Shown here piece by piece: positions 10,715 through 23,300 of a stretch of 64,000 nt of DNA. Positions within the stretch are counted from its first letter, which is position 1, and the number at the start of each line of letters is the position of its first letter. This stretch comes from Symbiodinium natans (Eukaryota; Sar; Dinophyceae; Suessiales; Symbiodiniaceae). The stretch is from positions 1-64,000 of the forward strand of contig CAJNDS010002832.1 in NCBI GenBank assembly GCA_905221605.1. The letters are read 5' to 3'. The notes below the pieces were generated by a model, which saw only the letters and a program-made list of their open reading frames with translations, did no database searches and had not been told where the DNA came from. The translations under genes were made by a program, and so were the position numbers.

Positions 10715-12083
10715 CTGTGGAGGTCACTGGAGCTTCCCTACCTTTTCGATCAATTTTGCTGCCCCTCATCTTGGGTTTCAGATTCTCCAGGTTTTGGTGC
10801 AAGGCCTGAAGGCAGAAGAGAGAAAAGAAGGGTGCAGAGTCAACGTCGGTGGAAACTGCAGCTGGGAAAAGTTCAATGCTTTGAAACAAGTGTTTTTAAA
10901 AGCCTCTGACAGTGCCGTTTGGACAGAAATCAACTGCAGGACGAGACGAGTTCAACCGTGGTGTTAATGCGTTAAGGTTGCGCGCGACGCCCAAGCCAAA
11001 CCGCTTGAAAATTGCAAAGTGTATTACCAGAATGTGAATAAGTGCGAGCGAAGCGAGCGAAACACCAGAGTAAATTCAACAAATTTAACTGATCAAGTGT
11101 TGATTTTGAGGGTTTTTTTCAACATTTTCGGAGACTTCAGAAATTCTGAAAATTCGTTGAATGGTGCTGAATCCAGAGAAGAATTGCAACGCTCAAATTT
11201 CAGTGTGCCTTGAATTTCTGTTTGGCCATTTTGGAGAATCAAAGACAAGAGAAGTCAAAAAGTCGAATGGAATGGAAATCGAGGCTGGGCGACTCTCAAG
11301 TCGTTCTGGCCATGATGAGAGGTCAGTGTGATCTTTTTTTCAATTAGCAAGAACTGCAAAAACATTGGTTTTTCTTTTTGAACTTTGGAGAAATCGAGAA
11401 AACACTGGAAAGAAGCCAGAGTCGTGACACTCAGACAATTTTCTTCAGATTCAGCAGCAGATTCATACACAGCAACACTTTTTGTTTGTTTCAGTTCAAA
11501 TTGCCTTCGCCCGTCTGAACTCTTGCTTTTGTTCAATGGTTTTTTGTCGGGATGATCTCTCAGTTGAGTTGCAAGCTTCAGAAAGAGAGAGTTTCGAGAA
11601 ACCGCCCTGAACTAAAACACAAACAGGTCGTTCAGCAAGTGTTTTGGTGAGTGCTGTCAGCCCGGTAAGCTGTCGATTGACCAGAAAGACAGTGAAAAAA
11701 ATTGCACTCGGAACTTAAAGATGTCCATAAGAACGTGCATCCGGGTGTCAGTGTGTGGGTTAAGGGAGTCTCAGAAGTGACACCAAATCAAAAAAACAGT
11801 GACCTTGCAGTGTTTACCTCGTTTTTTCATTGTGAATGGGTGTGGGGTGTTGTGGTTTCGGCGTTTTGGCAGAGAGTCGTGTCATGGAGTGTGGTGTGTG
11901 TCATTATGTGGGTGCAAACTGGCTTTGGTGGGTGGTGTGCGTTTGCGTGTATGTCGGCTGGGTTCTGCTGGCTGTTCAATGTGGAAGTGTGCGGGTGGTG
12001 AAAGGTGTGTGGATTTTGGAGACACAAAAAAGAGGGCCAGAAATCAACCCGAAATGGTGGGGAAGCCGAAGTGATCTCCACAG
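10715..12083. mobile_element. 1.37-kb non-autonomous element, parent form of the 188-bp MITE
   Basis: Its left 91 bases (10715-10805) and right 98 bases (11986-12083) are nearly identical to the two halves of the 188-bp element, with the same terminal CTGTGGAGGTCACT / AGTGATCTCCACAG inverted repeats. The 1.18 kb between them holds no long frame and no transposase motif, so it would need a transposase from elsewhere. An alternative reading is one short element interrupted by an unrelated insertion. Confidence 0.55.
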
Positions 12084-12877
12084 TACTCTGCACCCCTTCT
12101 TATTGGTGGGACTGTCGGAAAGAGGCGTTGAAGATGAACACAAACACTGTAAGCAGGTATGTACGACACTGGCCCGCATGTAAGGTCTTGCGCGTGTGCT
12201 TCTTGATGCGTTGGCCCAGGGTTGATCGGTGATCGCGTCACGATCAGTGTGGTCGTGGACTGTAGCGTCGTTCGCGACGGTGTGCGGTTCGCGTTGATGA
12301 TGTTGATGCTCTGCTTGATATTGGTCTTGGTATTGCCATCCACTGCACTGCCATGGGCGCCTCTGCTGACGGTAGCCCAGATGGGGGTTTCTTAGGCTGT
12401 AACCTGTGAATATAAAATCTAATGAGATCTTGTTACGAACAGGCCCCAAAAGAGGATTTCAGAAGGTCACAGTGTGGCCTTGAAATTTATTTAACAAAAT
12501 GACGAATGAGGCCAGAAGATTTCTCAGAGGAAGAGCTGTTCAGGTGTGGGCTGTGTTTTTTGTTTTTTGTTTGGCAAATATGAACTTGAAGCCCAAGAGA
12601 GGACAGCTTAGGGGATGGCTTGTGAACATAAGCTCTTATCAAACGCAAAGCTGAACGAGTTCCAAATGATATTGTTTTAGGGGGTGTGGCCGTTTTGTCT
12701 GAAAATTCCAATAGTACATATGTGATACACAGTTGCTTTGGACGAGTGAACTCTATGGCCTTCTGTTTCAATGCTTAAAATGAACCCGAATTTAAAGGTT
12801 AAGAGTGTAGGTTTAATAATTGCCAGCTTAGGCTGAAATGCCTATATCTTAAACCGTAAGCCTTTGCAAACCCAGCA
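12084..12877. other. Gene-free interval
   Basis: Only short overlapping frames on both strands. No recognised gene, RNA or repeat. Confidence 0.4.
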
Positions 12878-13847
12878 TTGTATCAAATGATACCACGAGC
12901 TTTCACTATAGAACAAGCACCACAGTAACTCACCTGTTTTGTAAACAAATCAGCTTCTGAGATCCTGATGTGATTCAGACGCCGTTGTACCGCTCTTGAT
13001 GCTGGGTTTCGGACAAATTCAGAAATCCCAGAGTATGCGTGCTGTAAAGCTTTGCGTGACTCCGTGCCCACAGAGCCGCATGCGCAGCAGTGCGAAGCGT
13101 TTTGTGCTCGGCCAAGCCCCCGCCGCCCTAGGGTAGAAGGCCAGTCGTCCCAGCCATGGTGTGCCGAATTTTGGCATTCGCAGCTTGCCGGCACGTAGGG
13201 TTGTGAAACGGCGCGCGTCTTGGTTTTGGCTTTTACAAACGTGGCCCGCGAAAAGTCTTTTGAAGACGAAAGCCCGCAACCCTGAATATCAAAAGCAGTA
13301 CCCTTGTAGATGCCCTTGGTATGGAACTCTTGTAAAGCCCCTTGTAGTACTTCAGCCTAAGCCCACGAGTGGTCAGGCAGCATGTGTTGAGGATGCAGGG
13401 CTTTTCGGTAGAAGATTACTCGGGGAAGTTTTGTTATTTCGCTTCGAATTCGGTTGGGTCTAGCTGGGACTCATGCTTGGGGCTCAAAGCCATAGGAAAC
13501 GAGACAGCAATGTGTTTCAGATCGCTGCTGTGTGACTGGGTGTGTTCATTGCTTTCGGACGCGCGAGAAAGAGGAAGCACTGGTCATAATCTTAAAGAAG
13601 ACCCACAGCCATCACAGCATTGCAACAAAAACAATAGGCGCATCAACCACCCCATCAAAAAACCCTAAAGCGCCCAGTGCCCCCCCAATGCTCCCAAGCC
13701 CTCTTTTTGGAAGGATTGGGTTGAGCCCTGATGCCTAAAACCCTACACCCACGGTTTAGGGTGTAGGGCCCTAAACCCTAGACCCTAAACTCTTGTATTT
13801 GAAGCTGTCTCTCGTCTGAAGCTGATCCCTCGGCTCCGGGGTGTCAG

Positions 13848-15134
13848 GTCCTCCTGTCTGCAGCGCGGGCGCAGACCTGTGAGGATGGCCAGACATGCCA
13901 AGAGCCCGGGAATCTCGGCGAAGAGGGGTCGCTCCTTCAGGCGCGGATCAGCGAGGGGTCGGAAATGGACACCGGGATGGAGAACAGCGAGGACTCGGAG
14001 GAACCGCGGAGGAACGGATCGATGGCAAGCTACGTGGAGAAGGTGTTGGGCAAGGTGACGGCTCTCGGTGGCAGCCACCAGAAGAACGTGGAGCTAGCTA
14101 AGGATGAGGTCCGCAACCTCGCCATTCAAGTGGCAGCAGATCCCGACTACACCGTCTTCAACGTGAGCCAGTCCAACATGAACGACGCCTTTGAGAGGAT
14201 CATCGCTGAGATGGAAGATATCATCAACGACACCTTGGTGTCTTTGGACAAGGACCACAAGGAGTTCGACATCATGATCAATAATATCCTCCAGTGCGGG
14301 GTGAATCTCAAAGCCAGCAATGTGAGCGTGACGGAAATGAGCCCTGCCGTGTTGCTGCTCGGCGTCGAACATGATGTGTGCCGAAACGACACCGTTATCT
14401 TGCGGGACCAAAACCACACCGCCCAGACGAACTACTACAACTACATGGCGAACCCCAACATGCCCGACTGCGCGCAGAATTTCGGGCCAGGGACGTGCCC
14501 AGCGCAGCAGGACTTCTCAGTGCCGTTGTACTTCGACAGTGCCATTACATGTGCCAGCGAGGCGGAGAAATGGGCCGGGGCGTTCCACAAACAGGCGGTT
14601 AGCTTGAAAAGTGCGCATGAGATTGCGGAGAAGGCTGTGAAGGACAAGTATGAGGCGTGCGACACGACACAGCTGACCTATGAGCAGGCCTTCTGCACGT
14701 ATCGTACCGAGCTCATCGACCAATGCTCTGCGCTGGATAATTGCTACTCCAGCGCCGTGAGTGTGTTTAAGGCGACGAAGGATCTTATCCTCAAGTCCAA
14801 CTCGAGCCGCCACGTGGCCTACATCGCTGCCAGGCAAGTGCAATGCTACATCCGTGTGCTGCAGTCGGACAACCTCACAATGGCCGCAATCGAGGCCTGT
14901 GATCACACGAAGGTCGACACGTCCCCCCTGGCGCTGACCGTGCCTACTATTCCCCCCAAGCCCGCCTGCGACGTCTCCCTTGCGGCGGAGCACCCGTGTG
15001 GCACAGCGTGGGTCACCAAGAACTACAAGGACAGCACCAAGTACTGGGTCAAGGAGGAGATTGCCCACAAGAACTGTGCCGGGCTCGGTGAAGTGTGGGG
15101 GTTCACAGTTCACGTGGTCGTTGCGCAACTTTAG
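13848..15134 (+). CDS. Cys-rich, probably secreted protein of unknown function, copy 1 (3' exon)
   Basis: Open for 428 codons from an AG|GTC junction to TAG 15132-15134; the first in-frame Met is at 13965. I take the exon to begin at 13848 because the frame ...VL.SAARAQTCEDG is conserved in all copies and in a diverged paralogue near 29854, and ends in an Ala-x-Ala-type signal-cleavage motif; the start and signal core would then lie in an unseen upstream exon. The protein has about 14 cysteines in the main body, N-glycosylation sequons (NVS, NDT), an acidic N-terminal segment and helical regions. I do not recognise the family. Compared with copies 2 and 3 it has one extra Asp (PDYTVFN) and reads ACC where they have ATG at the QTCED/QMCED position. 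Confidence 0.75.
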   Translation, partial: VLLSAARAQTCEDGQTCQEPGNLGEEGSLLQARISEGSEMDTGMENSEDSEEPRRNGSMASYVEKVLGKVTALGGSHQKNVELAKDEVRNLAIQVAADPDYTVFNVSQSNMNDAFERIIAEMEDIINDTLVSLDKDHKEFDIMINNILQCGVNLKASNVSVTEMSPAVLLLGVEHDVCRNDTVILRDQNHTAQTNYYNYMANPNMPDCAQNFGPGTCPAQQDFSVPLYFDSAITCASEAEKWAGAFHKQAVSLKSAHEIAEKAVKDKYEACDTTQLTYEQAFCTYRTELIDQCSALDNCYSSAVSVFKATKDLILKSNSSRHVAYIAARQVQCYIRVLQSDNLTMAAIEACDHTKVDTSPLALTVPTIPPKPACDVSLAAEHPCGTAWVTKNYKDSTKYWVKEEIAHKNCAGLGEVWGFTVHVVVAQL

Positions 15135-16525
15135 ATTCCCTCTACGACTCTACGAGCATGTAATTCCCGAGACCACCAAGAATCGAATGGTGCCGAAACC
15201 TGGTGAACGACACATGCGTCAGCCTCGAAAGAACTGCTGAAGGCTTTGATAAGCGGCCCTTTTAAAGCCCGAACCCAAACCCAAACCCGACCCCCTAAAG
15301 CCGGAGAAGTATCCCAAACCGCAATCCAAAAGCAAACCCTAAATCCCAGAAGCCCCAAACCATCCCAAACCCCAACAGTCACTGCAGGTATGCCATGCCT
15401 GACCGAGTCCTTGAACCTCGACCTGATGCGGACTAGCGACACTTGGTAGTTGTTCAATGTGGCAAGCTTTAACAACTTCGTTGGGTTATTATGTTCCCGA
15501 AACTTCTGGGTTTCGTGGCTTACGGATTTAGTCTTCAGGCGTAATCTTAGATGCTATAGCGTGTGCAGTAGAACTGGACGAATGAGGCCAGGGTTCCTGG
15601 CGTTCAGGCAATCTTGGAGACAGCTGCCAGGATCTGGATAAAGTATACGCTTTTACTTTCTTGGGTTTCTCGAGTCGTGTGTCTTTGTGGGCCAACCGGG
15701 CTTGTGGAGTTGCTGTCGACTGGTGGAGGGGGGGGGAGGTGCTTGTTCCGTTTCTGCTGATCTGGGAGCCGTTAAGACCTTGCTCTTCCTAGGCGACGTA
15801 AGCCCCAAGCCATCCCCAAAGCCCAAATAAAACCCTGAAGAACCCTTAAGAGCGAAGGTTGCGGCGACTCGTGAGGGCCTTACAGGTGTGGTGTGTCTTC
15901 CATGCCAGAAGAGGTGTTTGGGGCTGTGACGGTGATGTGCGAAAGAAGACCTGTAAGGTGCATCCAGCAGCGGCAACAGAGCACTGAGCTAAAGCGTTTG
16001 GCCCCGAGGAATGCAGGCCGAGGAATTCAGTCGCGATCGCGCTGCGTGCAGCAAGTGCTTCAGAGGCAGAGGCTCCCAAAGGTCTAGAGTCTAGAGTCCG
16101 TGTTGCGATGCTGCGATACTCCAACAGTTCTTTTGCCTCGTGCCCGAAGCCATGCGTAGCTAGGAGCCAGATCGCATTTAAAAAAATTTTGAGCCCCCGG
16201 CGACAAATGTTGCAGGGGCTGTGCAATGTATGGCGACTTTCCCTCAGACGGTCGGGTGTGAAATCATCGAAGCCGTCGGAGAGGTGCGAGAGGTGCCAGC
16301 TGGGCCTTCAGAGCGGTACCCGAAGGTTTCTATCAGGTTCCAGTCTCCGGACGCCCTGATGCGCTGCTGCGCTTTACCATGCAAGATTCCAGCCAATGTG
16401 ACCTGTGCAGGGCTCATCGAAGTTCCTGTACTGGACTCTTTCAGCCAATGTGACTAATGTGACCTATCTCAGCCTATGACGACAGCCGAGTCTACGAACA
16501 ATGTCCTGAGTTGCATAGTCTCTTG
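15135..16525. other. Downstream part of unit 1
   Basis: Holds an AACCCAAACCC-rich low-complexity tract (about 15270-15370) resembling degenerate telomeric repeat, then unique-looking sequence shared with units 2 and 3. No credible gene. Confidence 0.5.
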
Positions 16526-17375
16526 CAAGGTTCCAAGTCACCCAAACCCTATGCTGCGAAGCTTTGCGTGACTCCGTGCCAGGGCCGCATGCGCAGCAGT
16601 GCGAAGCGTTTTGCGCTCGGCCAGCCCCCGACACCCCCTGGGGTAGAAGTAGTAGCAGGCCAATCGTCCCAGCCATGGTGTGCCGAATTTTGGCATTCGC
16701 AGCTTGCCGGCATGTGGGGTTGCGGTTTGGCTTCTACAGACGTGGCCCGTGGAAAAGTCTGTTGAAGACGAAAGCCCTGAACCCTCAACATCAAAAGCAG
16801 TACCCTTGTAGATGCCCCTGATATGGAACTCTTGTAGAGCCCCTTGTAGCACTCAAGCCTAAACCCACGAGTGGTCAGGCAGCACGTGTTGAGGATGCAG
16901 GGCTTTAAGGTTCCTCGGGGAATTCTGGTTACTTCGCTTCGAATCCGGTTGGAAGGGCCGAATGGTCACTAGGTAGGCCAGTGGGGCCCCACTGTGTCCT
17001 CCTCTTGGCCTTTTTTGGAGGACCTTGTTTGATCAGATTGTTCAGAGGCATGGGGAGCTGGGACTCATGCTTGGGGCGCAAAGCCATGGGAATCGAGTCG
17101 AGACAGCAATGTGTTTCAGATCGCCGCTGTGTGAGCCGGCACTTATTCCTGGGCGTGCTAATTGCTTTTGGACGACAAAAACAATAGGCGCATCAACCAC
17201 CCTATCAAGAAACCCTAAAGCGCCCGGTGCCCGCCCAATGCTCCCAAGCCCTCTCTTTGGAAGGATTGGGGTGAGCCCTATTATAATGCCTAAAACCCAA
17301 CACCCGCGGTTTCCCCTAGACCCTAAACCCTTCTATTAGAAGCTCTCTCTCGTCTGAAGCTGTACGGGGTGTCAG

Positions 17376-18659
17376 GTCCTCTTGTCTGCAGCGCGGGCGC
17401 AGATGTGTGAGGATGGCCAGACATGCCAAGTGCATGGGAATCTCGGCGAAGAGGGGTCGCTCCTTCAGGCGCGGATCAGCGAGGGGTCGGAAATGGACAC
17501 CGGGATGGAGAACAGCGAGGACTCGGAGGAACCGCGGAGGAACGGATCCATGGCAAGCTACGTGGAAAAGGTGTTGGGCAAGGTGACGGCTCTCGGTGGC
17601 AGCCACCAGAAGAACGTGGAGCTAGCTAAGGATGAGGTCCGCAACCTCGCCGTTCAAGTGGCGGCAGATCCCTACACCGTCTTCAACGTGAGCCAGTCCA
17701 ACATGAACGACGCCTTTGAGAGGATCATCGCTGAGATGGAAGATATCATCAACGACACCTTGGTGTCTTTGGACAAGGACCACAAGGAGTTCGACATCAT
17801 GATCAATAATATCCTCCAGTGCGGTGTGAATCTCAAGGCCAGCAATGTGAGCGTGACGGAAATGAGCCCTGCCGTGTTGCTGCTCGGCGTCGAACATGAT
17901 GTGTGCCGAAACGACACCGTTGACTTGCGGGACAAAAACCACACCGCCCAGACGAACTACTACAACTACATGGCGAACCCCAACATGCCCGACTGCGCGC
18001 AGAATTTCGGGCCAGGGACGTGCCCAGCGCAGCAGGACTTCTCAGTGCCGTTGTACTTCGACAATGCCATTACATGTGCCAGCGAGGCGGAGAAATGGGC
18101 TGGGGCTTTCCACAAACAGGCGGTTAGCTTGAAAACTGCGCATGAGATTGCGGAGAAGGCTGTGAAGGACAAGTATGAGGCGTGCGACACGACACAGCTG
18201 ACCTATGAGCAGGCCTTCTGCACTTATCGTACCGAGCTCATCGACCAATGCTCTGCGCTGGATAACTGCTACTCCAGCGCCGTGAGTGTGTTTAAGGCGA
18301 CGAAGGATCTTATCCTCAAGTCCAACTCGAGCCGCCACGTGGCCTACATCGCTGCCAGGCAAGTGCAATGCTACATCCGTGTGCTGCAGTCGGACAACCT
18401 CACAATGGCCGCAATCGAGGCCTGTGATCACACGAAGGTCGACACGTCCCCCCTGGCGCTGACCGTGCCTACTATTCCCCCCAAGCCCGCCTGCGACGTC
18501 TCCCTTGCGGCGGAGCACCCGTGTGGCGCAGCGTGGGTCACCAAGAACTACGAGGACAGCACCAAGTACTGGGTCAAGGAGCAGATTGCCCACAAGAACT
18601 GTGCCGGGCTCGGTGAAGTATGGGGATTCACAGTTTACGTGGTCGTTGCGCAAGTTTAG
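17376..18659 (+). CDS. Cys-rich, probably secreted protein, copy 2 (3' exon)
   Basis: Same frame and architecture as copy 1: AG|GTC junction at 17376, VLLSAARAQ motif, an in-frame ATG at 17403 (MCEDG), and TAG at 18657-18659. Differences from copies 1 and 3 are mostly single substitutions that keep all Cys (for example VDLRDKN for VILRDQN, KTAH for KSAH, CGAAW for CGTAW, FTVYVVVAQV at the end). The reading frame is fully maintained, which argues for recent duplication with some selection. Function unknown; extracellular or vesicular location is inferred from Cys content and sequons only. Confidence 0.78.
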   Translation, partial: VLLSAARAQMCEDGQTCQVHGNLGEEGSLLQARISEGSEMDTGMENSEDSEEPRRNGSMASYVEKVLGKVTALGGSHQKNVELAKDEVRNLAVQVAADPYTVFNVSQSNMNDAFERIIAEMEDIINDTLVSLDKDHKEFDIMINNILQCGVNLKASNVSVTEMSPAVLLLGVEHDVCRNDTVDLRDKNHTAQTNYYNYMANPNMPDCAQNFGPGTCPAQQDFSVPLYFDNAITCASEAEKWAGAFHKQAVSLKTAHEIAEKAVKDKYEACDTTQLTYEQAFCTYRTELIDQCSALDNCYSSAVSVFKATKDLILKSNSSRHVAYIAARQVQCYIRVLQSDNLTMAAIEACDHTKVDTSPLALTVPTIPPKPACDVSLAAEHPCGAAWVTKNYEDSTKYWVKEQIAHKNCAGLGEVWGFTVYVVVAQV

Positions 18660-20037
18660 ATTCCCTCTACGACTCTACGAGCATGTAATTCCTGAGACCA
18701 CCAAGAAGCGAATGGTGCCGAAACCTGGTGAACGACACATGCGTCAGCCTCGAAAGAACTGCTGAAGGCTTTTACAAGCCCTTTGAAAGCCCTTTCAAAG
18801 CCGAACCCAAACCCAAACCCGGACCCCCTAAAGCCGGAGAAGTATCCCAAACCACAATCCAAAAGCAAACCCAAAATCCCAGAAGCCCCAAACCATCCCA
18901 AACTCCAAACAGCCCCAAACCCCAAAAGTCACTGCAGGTATGCCATGCCTGACCGAGTCCCTGAACCTCGGGCAGACGTTGAAAAACGACACTTGTTGAC
19001 CAATATTGCAACCTTTAACAACTTTGTTGGGTTGCTATGTTTTTTCGAGCCTTCTCTAGGTTTACAAACGTGTAGTTCGCCAAGTAAAACTGGACGAATG
19101 AGGCCGACATTCAAGGCGTTCAGGATATCTTGGAGATAGCTGCCAGGATCTGGATAAAGTATACGCTTTTGCTTTCTTGGGTTTCTCGAGTCGCGTGTCT
19201 TCTTGGTCTTTCTGGGCCAACGGGCTTCTGGAGTAGTATGCTGTCGACTTGTTCCATTTCTGCTGATCTGGGAGCCGGTAAGACCTTGCTCTTCTGAGGC
19301 GAAGCCCCAAGCAATAAGCTTCATAAACCCCTAAAGCCCTTAAGAACCCCTATAAGGGCCCTCAAGAGCCCAGGTTGGGGCGTCGTCTCGTGAGGGCCTT
19401 ACAGGTGTGGTGTGTCTTCCATGCGAGAAGAGGTGTTTGGTGATGTGCGAAAGAAGACCTGTAAGGTGCATCCAGCAGCGGCAACAGAGCACTGAGCTAA
19501 AGCGTTTGGCCCCGAGGAATGCAGGCCAAGGAATTCAGTCGCGATCGCGCTGCGTGCAGCAAGTGCTTCAGAGGCGGAGGCTCTCAAAGGTCCAGAGTCC
19601 AGAGTTCGTGTTGTGCTGCTCTAACAGTTCTTGTGCCTCGTGCCCGAAGCCATGCGTAGCTAGGAGACAGATCGCATTTTTAGAAAAATTTTGAGCCCTC
19701 GGCGAGAAACTTCGCCTGGGCTGTGCAATGTATGGCGACTTTCCCTCAGACGGTCGGGTGTGAAATCATCGAAGCCGTCGGAGAGGTGCCAGCTGGGCCG
19801 TCAGAGCGGTGCCCGGAGGTTTGGATGATGTTCCAGTCTCCGGATGCCTGCGGGCTTGGCGATGCCAATGTGACCTGTGCAGGGTCTCATCGCAGTTCCT
19901 GTACTCGGATCTTTCAGCCAATGTGTTGACTCTTACAGCCAATGTGCCAAATCTCAGCCAATGACGACAGGCGAGTCTATGAACAATGTCCTTAGCTGCA
20001 AAGTCTCTTGCAAAGGTCCCAGGTCACTTAAACCCTA

Positions 20038-20092
20038 AACCCTAAAACCATAAATCCCAAACCCTAAACCCCCCTAAACCCTAAACCTTAAA
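20038..20092. repeat. Interstitial telomeric repeat, CCCTAAA orientation
   Basis: Imperfect run of CCCTAAA/CCCCTAAACC heptamers at the tail of unit 2. Confidence 0.85.
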
Positions 20093-20199
20093 TTGGAGGC
20101 ATTTGTGCCTCAAGCCCGATGCAACGGGGTAGGATCCCTCCCACCGTGGTGTGCCGACTGCAATGGAAGCTTGGCGGCCTTCCGGCGGTTCTTTGGGTT

Positions 20200-20262
20200 T
20201 GGGGTTTGGGGTTTGGGGGTTTGGGGGTTTGGGGGTTTAGGGTTTAGGGTTTAGGGTTTATG
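20200..20262. repeat. Interstitial telomeric repeat, TTTAGGG orientation
   Basis: TTTGGGG variants grading into four TTTAGGG heptamers, in the opposite orientation to the block 110 bases upstream. Confidence 0.85.
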
Positions 20263-20310
20263 GTAGTCTGATTGGGAAGGTTCCACATAAGGGTTCCTGA
20301 AATTAGGGCT

Positions 20311-23300
20311 CCATACCGCATGGACCATACGGGTTGGTTGGGCCAGTTCGCATCCCAGAGAGGTGAAAAAGGTCGCTGCTGTGGTCAGCACCACCGCTTC
20401 CAGGCCAGGGGTGCTATGTAAATTCTGTATGTATGTGGAGTCCAGCAAGAGTCGGATTCGGGGATGGTTGCTTCAGGGCTTCGGAGCAGGGATGGGGGGG
20501 GGGTTTCGCATCGTTGCTTGTGCAAATGAAGGGAAGGCACATCGCGTCCCATCTTTCTCTCTCGGAAGTTCGCCAATCGCCTCTTCTTGAAGGATCTGAA
20601 CATCTGAACACCGTGTTGATGCTTCAATCAGAAGTGGGCCGTTTTCACCCTCAACACCGACATAGGCACATCAAAGCATGTCTAGCCACCGAGGTAAGCC
20701 AAATATAGTCGAGCTCTGCTATGTGCTGCAGGCGGCAGAGCTTGGGTGCCAGAATTGCCAGAAGGATTCCGGATTGCCGTCATGAGTGGCACAGGAAAGA
20801 ACTAGCAGCATGCTGAACACTATCGTGCATTATGCTTGGTTTTTTAAAGCTAGTTTTTGTTGATGACTAGTTGAGGTAGAGTGCTGTTGCGGTATCCTCT
20901 TCACGCATGCGGCTGTACGGTTGCACTGTCGTGGCAAGTTCGTTCTGCCAGGCTTTGTCTCTCAGATGGTCGTGGAAAGTTTTGCGCCGGTTCTGGTGGA
21001 TGTGCTGCCAACTACGACCACGACAGGAACAAGCTCAAGTGCCTCGTCCTGCCCTGGCAGCAAACACACACAGACAGAGATCACTCTGTATTTGGAAACA
21101 TATGCAACCTCGACACCTCAAGCGCGACATCCTTAGTAGAGGGCACACAGTCCAGTGGTGCCAGGAATTAGGATAACCTGGGAAGAATACTTGCAAATGC
21201 TTTAAATGCTTGCACGCCGGCCCGAACCGTGGCACATGCAGGGGTTCTTGTGGCCACTCGATGCGTTGCCATGGGTTGGGATCCCAGGGTCCCAGCAGAT
21301 GCCTCGCATGTCTTGGGCCACGGGAAGAGAAGGGGGGGGGAACGTTTGGGAAAAAGGGAGACCAGATCCTGGCTTGTTCCAGACGCCTGTCCGCCCTACG
21401 CCGAAGCGAATTACTCACGAGACGATGAGACGGCAGCCAATGACTCATGAAGCGGCAGCCGTGATGTTTGTGTCACAAACAGGGACCAGCGGGGGTCGCA
21501 CATTCGCACATTGCGTAAACCCAAGACATTGCATGAACTGATACGGGCGCCTGTGCCCTAGGTAGTAGTGGCATGGAGGTGTTGCATAAAACTTGGAACC
21601 TTCCATCAGCCTGAACCGCCAGAAGCCCATGTTCCCTAAGATGTAGAGTGATGACAGTGTTGCAATATCATGGATGTTCCCTCCCACCCCGCCAAGACCG
21701 AACAGGGCAATGGGCCGTCGTCAATGAGCCAATAAGCACAATAACAGAACTGCATTCTGCATTTCAGGACAGGGTTCTGGGCTCATTTGTTTGAAGCAGG
21801 GGTGCATGTAGGCATCTTCCCTGGGTTGGTGCATGTTCTTCCTCTACGAATCCTATCCAAGGACCCCACTACTTCTTGAGAAAGCATTAGCAAAGGTTCG
21901 ACGGCCAGCTCCATTCCCAGCAGCTCGACCACGGTGACTTTGCTGCACCAGCTAGGGGAAGTCGGCAGCCTTAGGCCCGAAAGAGTCTTAGTGAAATCAT
22001 TGCAGTCATTGCGTTGGCCAAGCCTACAAGATCGAGATTCCAACCCTTGCATAGGAAGCCTTCATGTGGCAATATGCGGCAGCACGACGACCCCCACCTG
22101 AACTTGGCCAAGTAGGGACCGTTTTGGAAAAACCGCAAGACCCCGCGCAATCATACTGAGGTCTACGAGCGCGTCATCTACGAGCTCTCTAACACGAGCT
22201 CTCTGACGACAAGCGCGTCGCTTACGAGCAAAACATCGACGAGCGCAACCAACATCACGAACACCACCAGCACAGCTGCCTGGCTGCATCTTCTCCGACA
22301 TCTAGGACCCTTGGTGATTTCAAGGAGCGACAATGCGTCACAAAAGCCTAGCCGGGGATCTTCTTCATTGGGTTCTTAAAGACTTTGGGGCTTCAAAAAT
22401 TTAGACCACGACGATGCGTCCCTAAGACCAGGATCCCAAGAAAGATCAGGATTGTTGAAAGCTCCCGCCAGCAGTGTACCACTGCACCTCTCCCATTCTG
22501 CGTGCCAAGACCACTAGCAGCTCTTCAACAACTTTCACAGCGCCGCAAGCTCAGCCACATCAGCACAACAGCCACGAGAAGCTTGGACGCCGTGTGGTTC
22601 TGACGCTGCTAAATGTGTTGCATGCGCTAATGCTGTTCTTTTTGGCAACTGTGGAGTCACGCCCTGTTCTTTTCTGGAACATGCGAGGAGCTACAAGCAC
22701 TAGCTCTGAGACCAGCGCAAGCTCCTCCAGCACTTCTTCGTCACTTCCACCAGCACAAGTTTCTCAAGCCATCGACATTTTTGGGGTACTGTGTTGAAAG
22801 GGCATAGCGGCACATTGGCAGCTGGGTAAAAGCAGTAGATGAAGTTGGCATGATTGAATTCAAGCCCCAGGCTCCCTCAGCACAAGCTCTCAAGCACTAG
22901 CTAGAGGCCTCTAGCTACACTATGTTTTCGACTTCTGCCACGGCCCTCCATATCCAGCACCTCCGCAACCCAGACTTCTTCCAGCACCACTTCGACCAGG
23001 TCGAAAACAGCAACGTCCAGCGCCGCTATGACGACGTCTGCCACAGACGCATCGACATCCGTGACGTGAACTTCCAAGTTTGTCTTCAACCACAACAGCT
23101 GCACATTGAGGAGCACCAGAACGCAACCAGCACTTTGTGCGCCCTTAGAAACGTCGTTCATGTGAATGTAATATGGATGAAGACATGCCCGGTGTCAATC
23201 TTAATCCCTAAGATCTGCTTGAAAAAGCTCGCTGCTACTCTGCATCGCCTCGCCAGTACGGGCACCAGTACAGCCACCATCCTTTCTTCCACCTCTTCCA

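Larger units (their letters stand above)
12878..16525 (+). repeat. Tandem segmental unit 1 carrying the Cys-rich gene
   Basis: Begins with a TATCAAATGATACCAC block also found at about 23812, followed by an upstream segment (13020-13480), the gene, an AACCCAAACCC-rich downstream block, and a tail with GACGACAG and AACAATGTCCT words. The same order recurs from about 16540 and 23805. The spacing of the shared GAAGCTTTGCGTGACTCCG-type block is about 3.5 kb between units 1 and 2. Confidence 0.88.
16540..20310 (+). repeat. Tandem segmental unit 2
   Basis: Repeats unit 1 from the upstream block at 16540 through the gene and downstream tail. It extends further than unit 1, through a telomeric CCCTAAA run (20038-20092), a GGAGGCATTTGTGCC block and a TTGGGAAGGTTCCACATAAG block that is also found in unit 3 near 27810. 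Confidence 0.85.
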
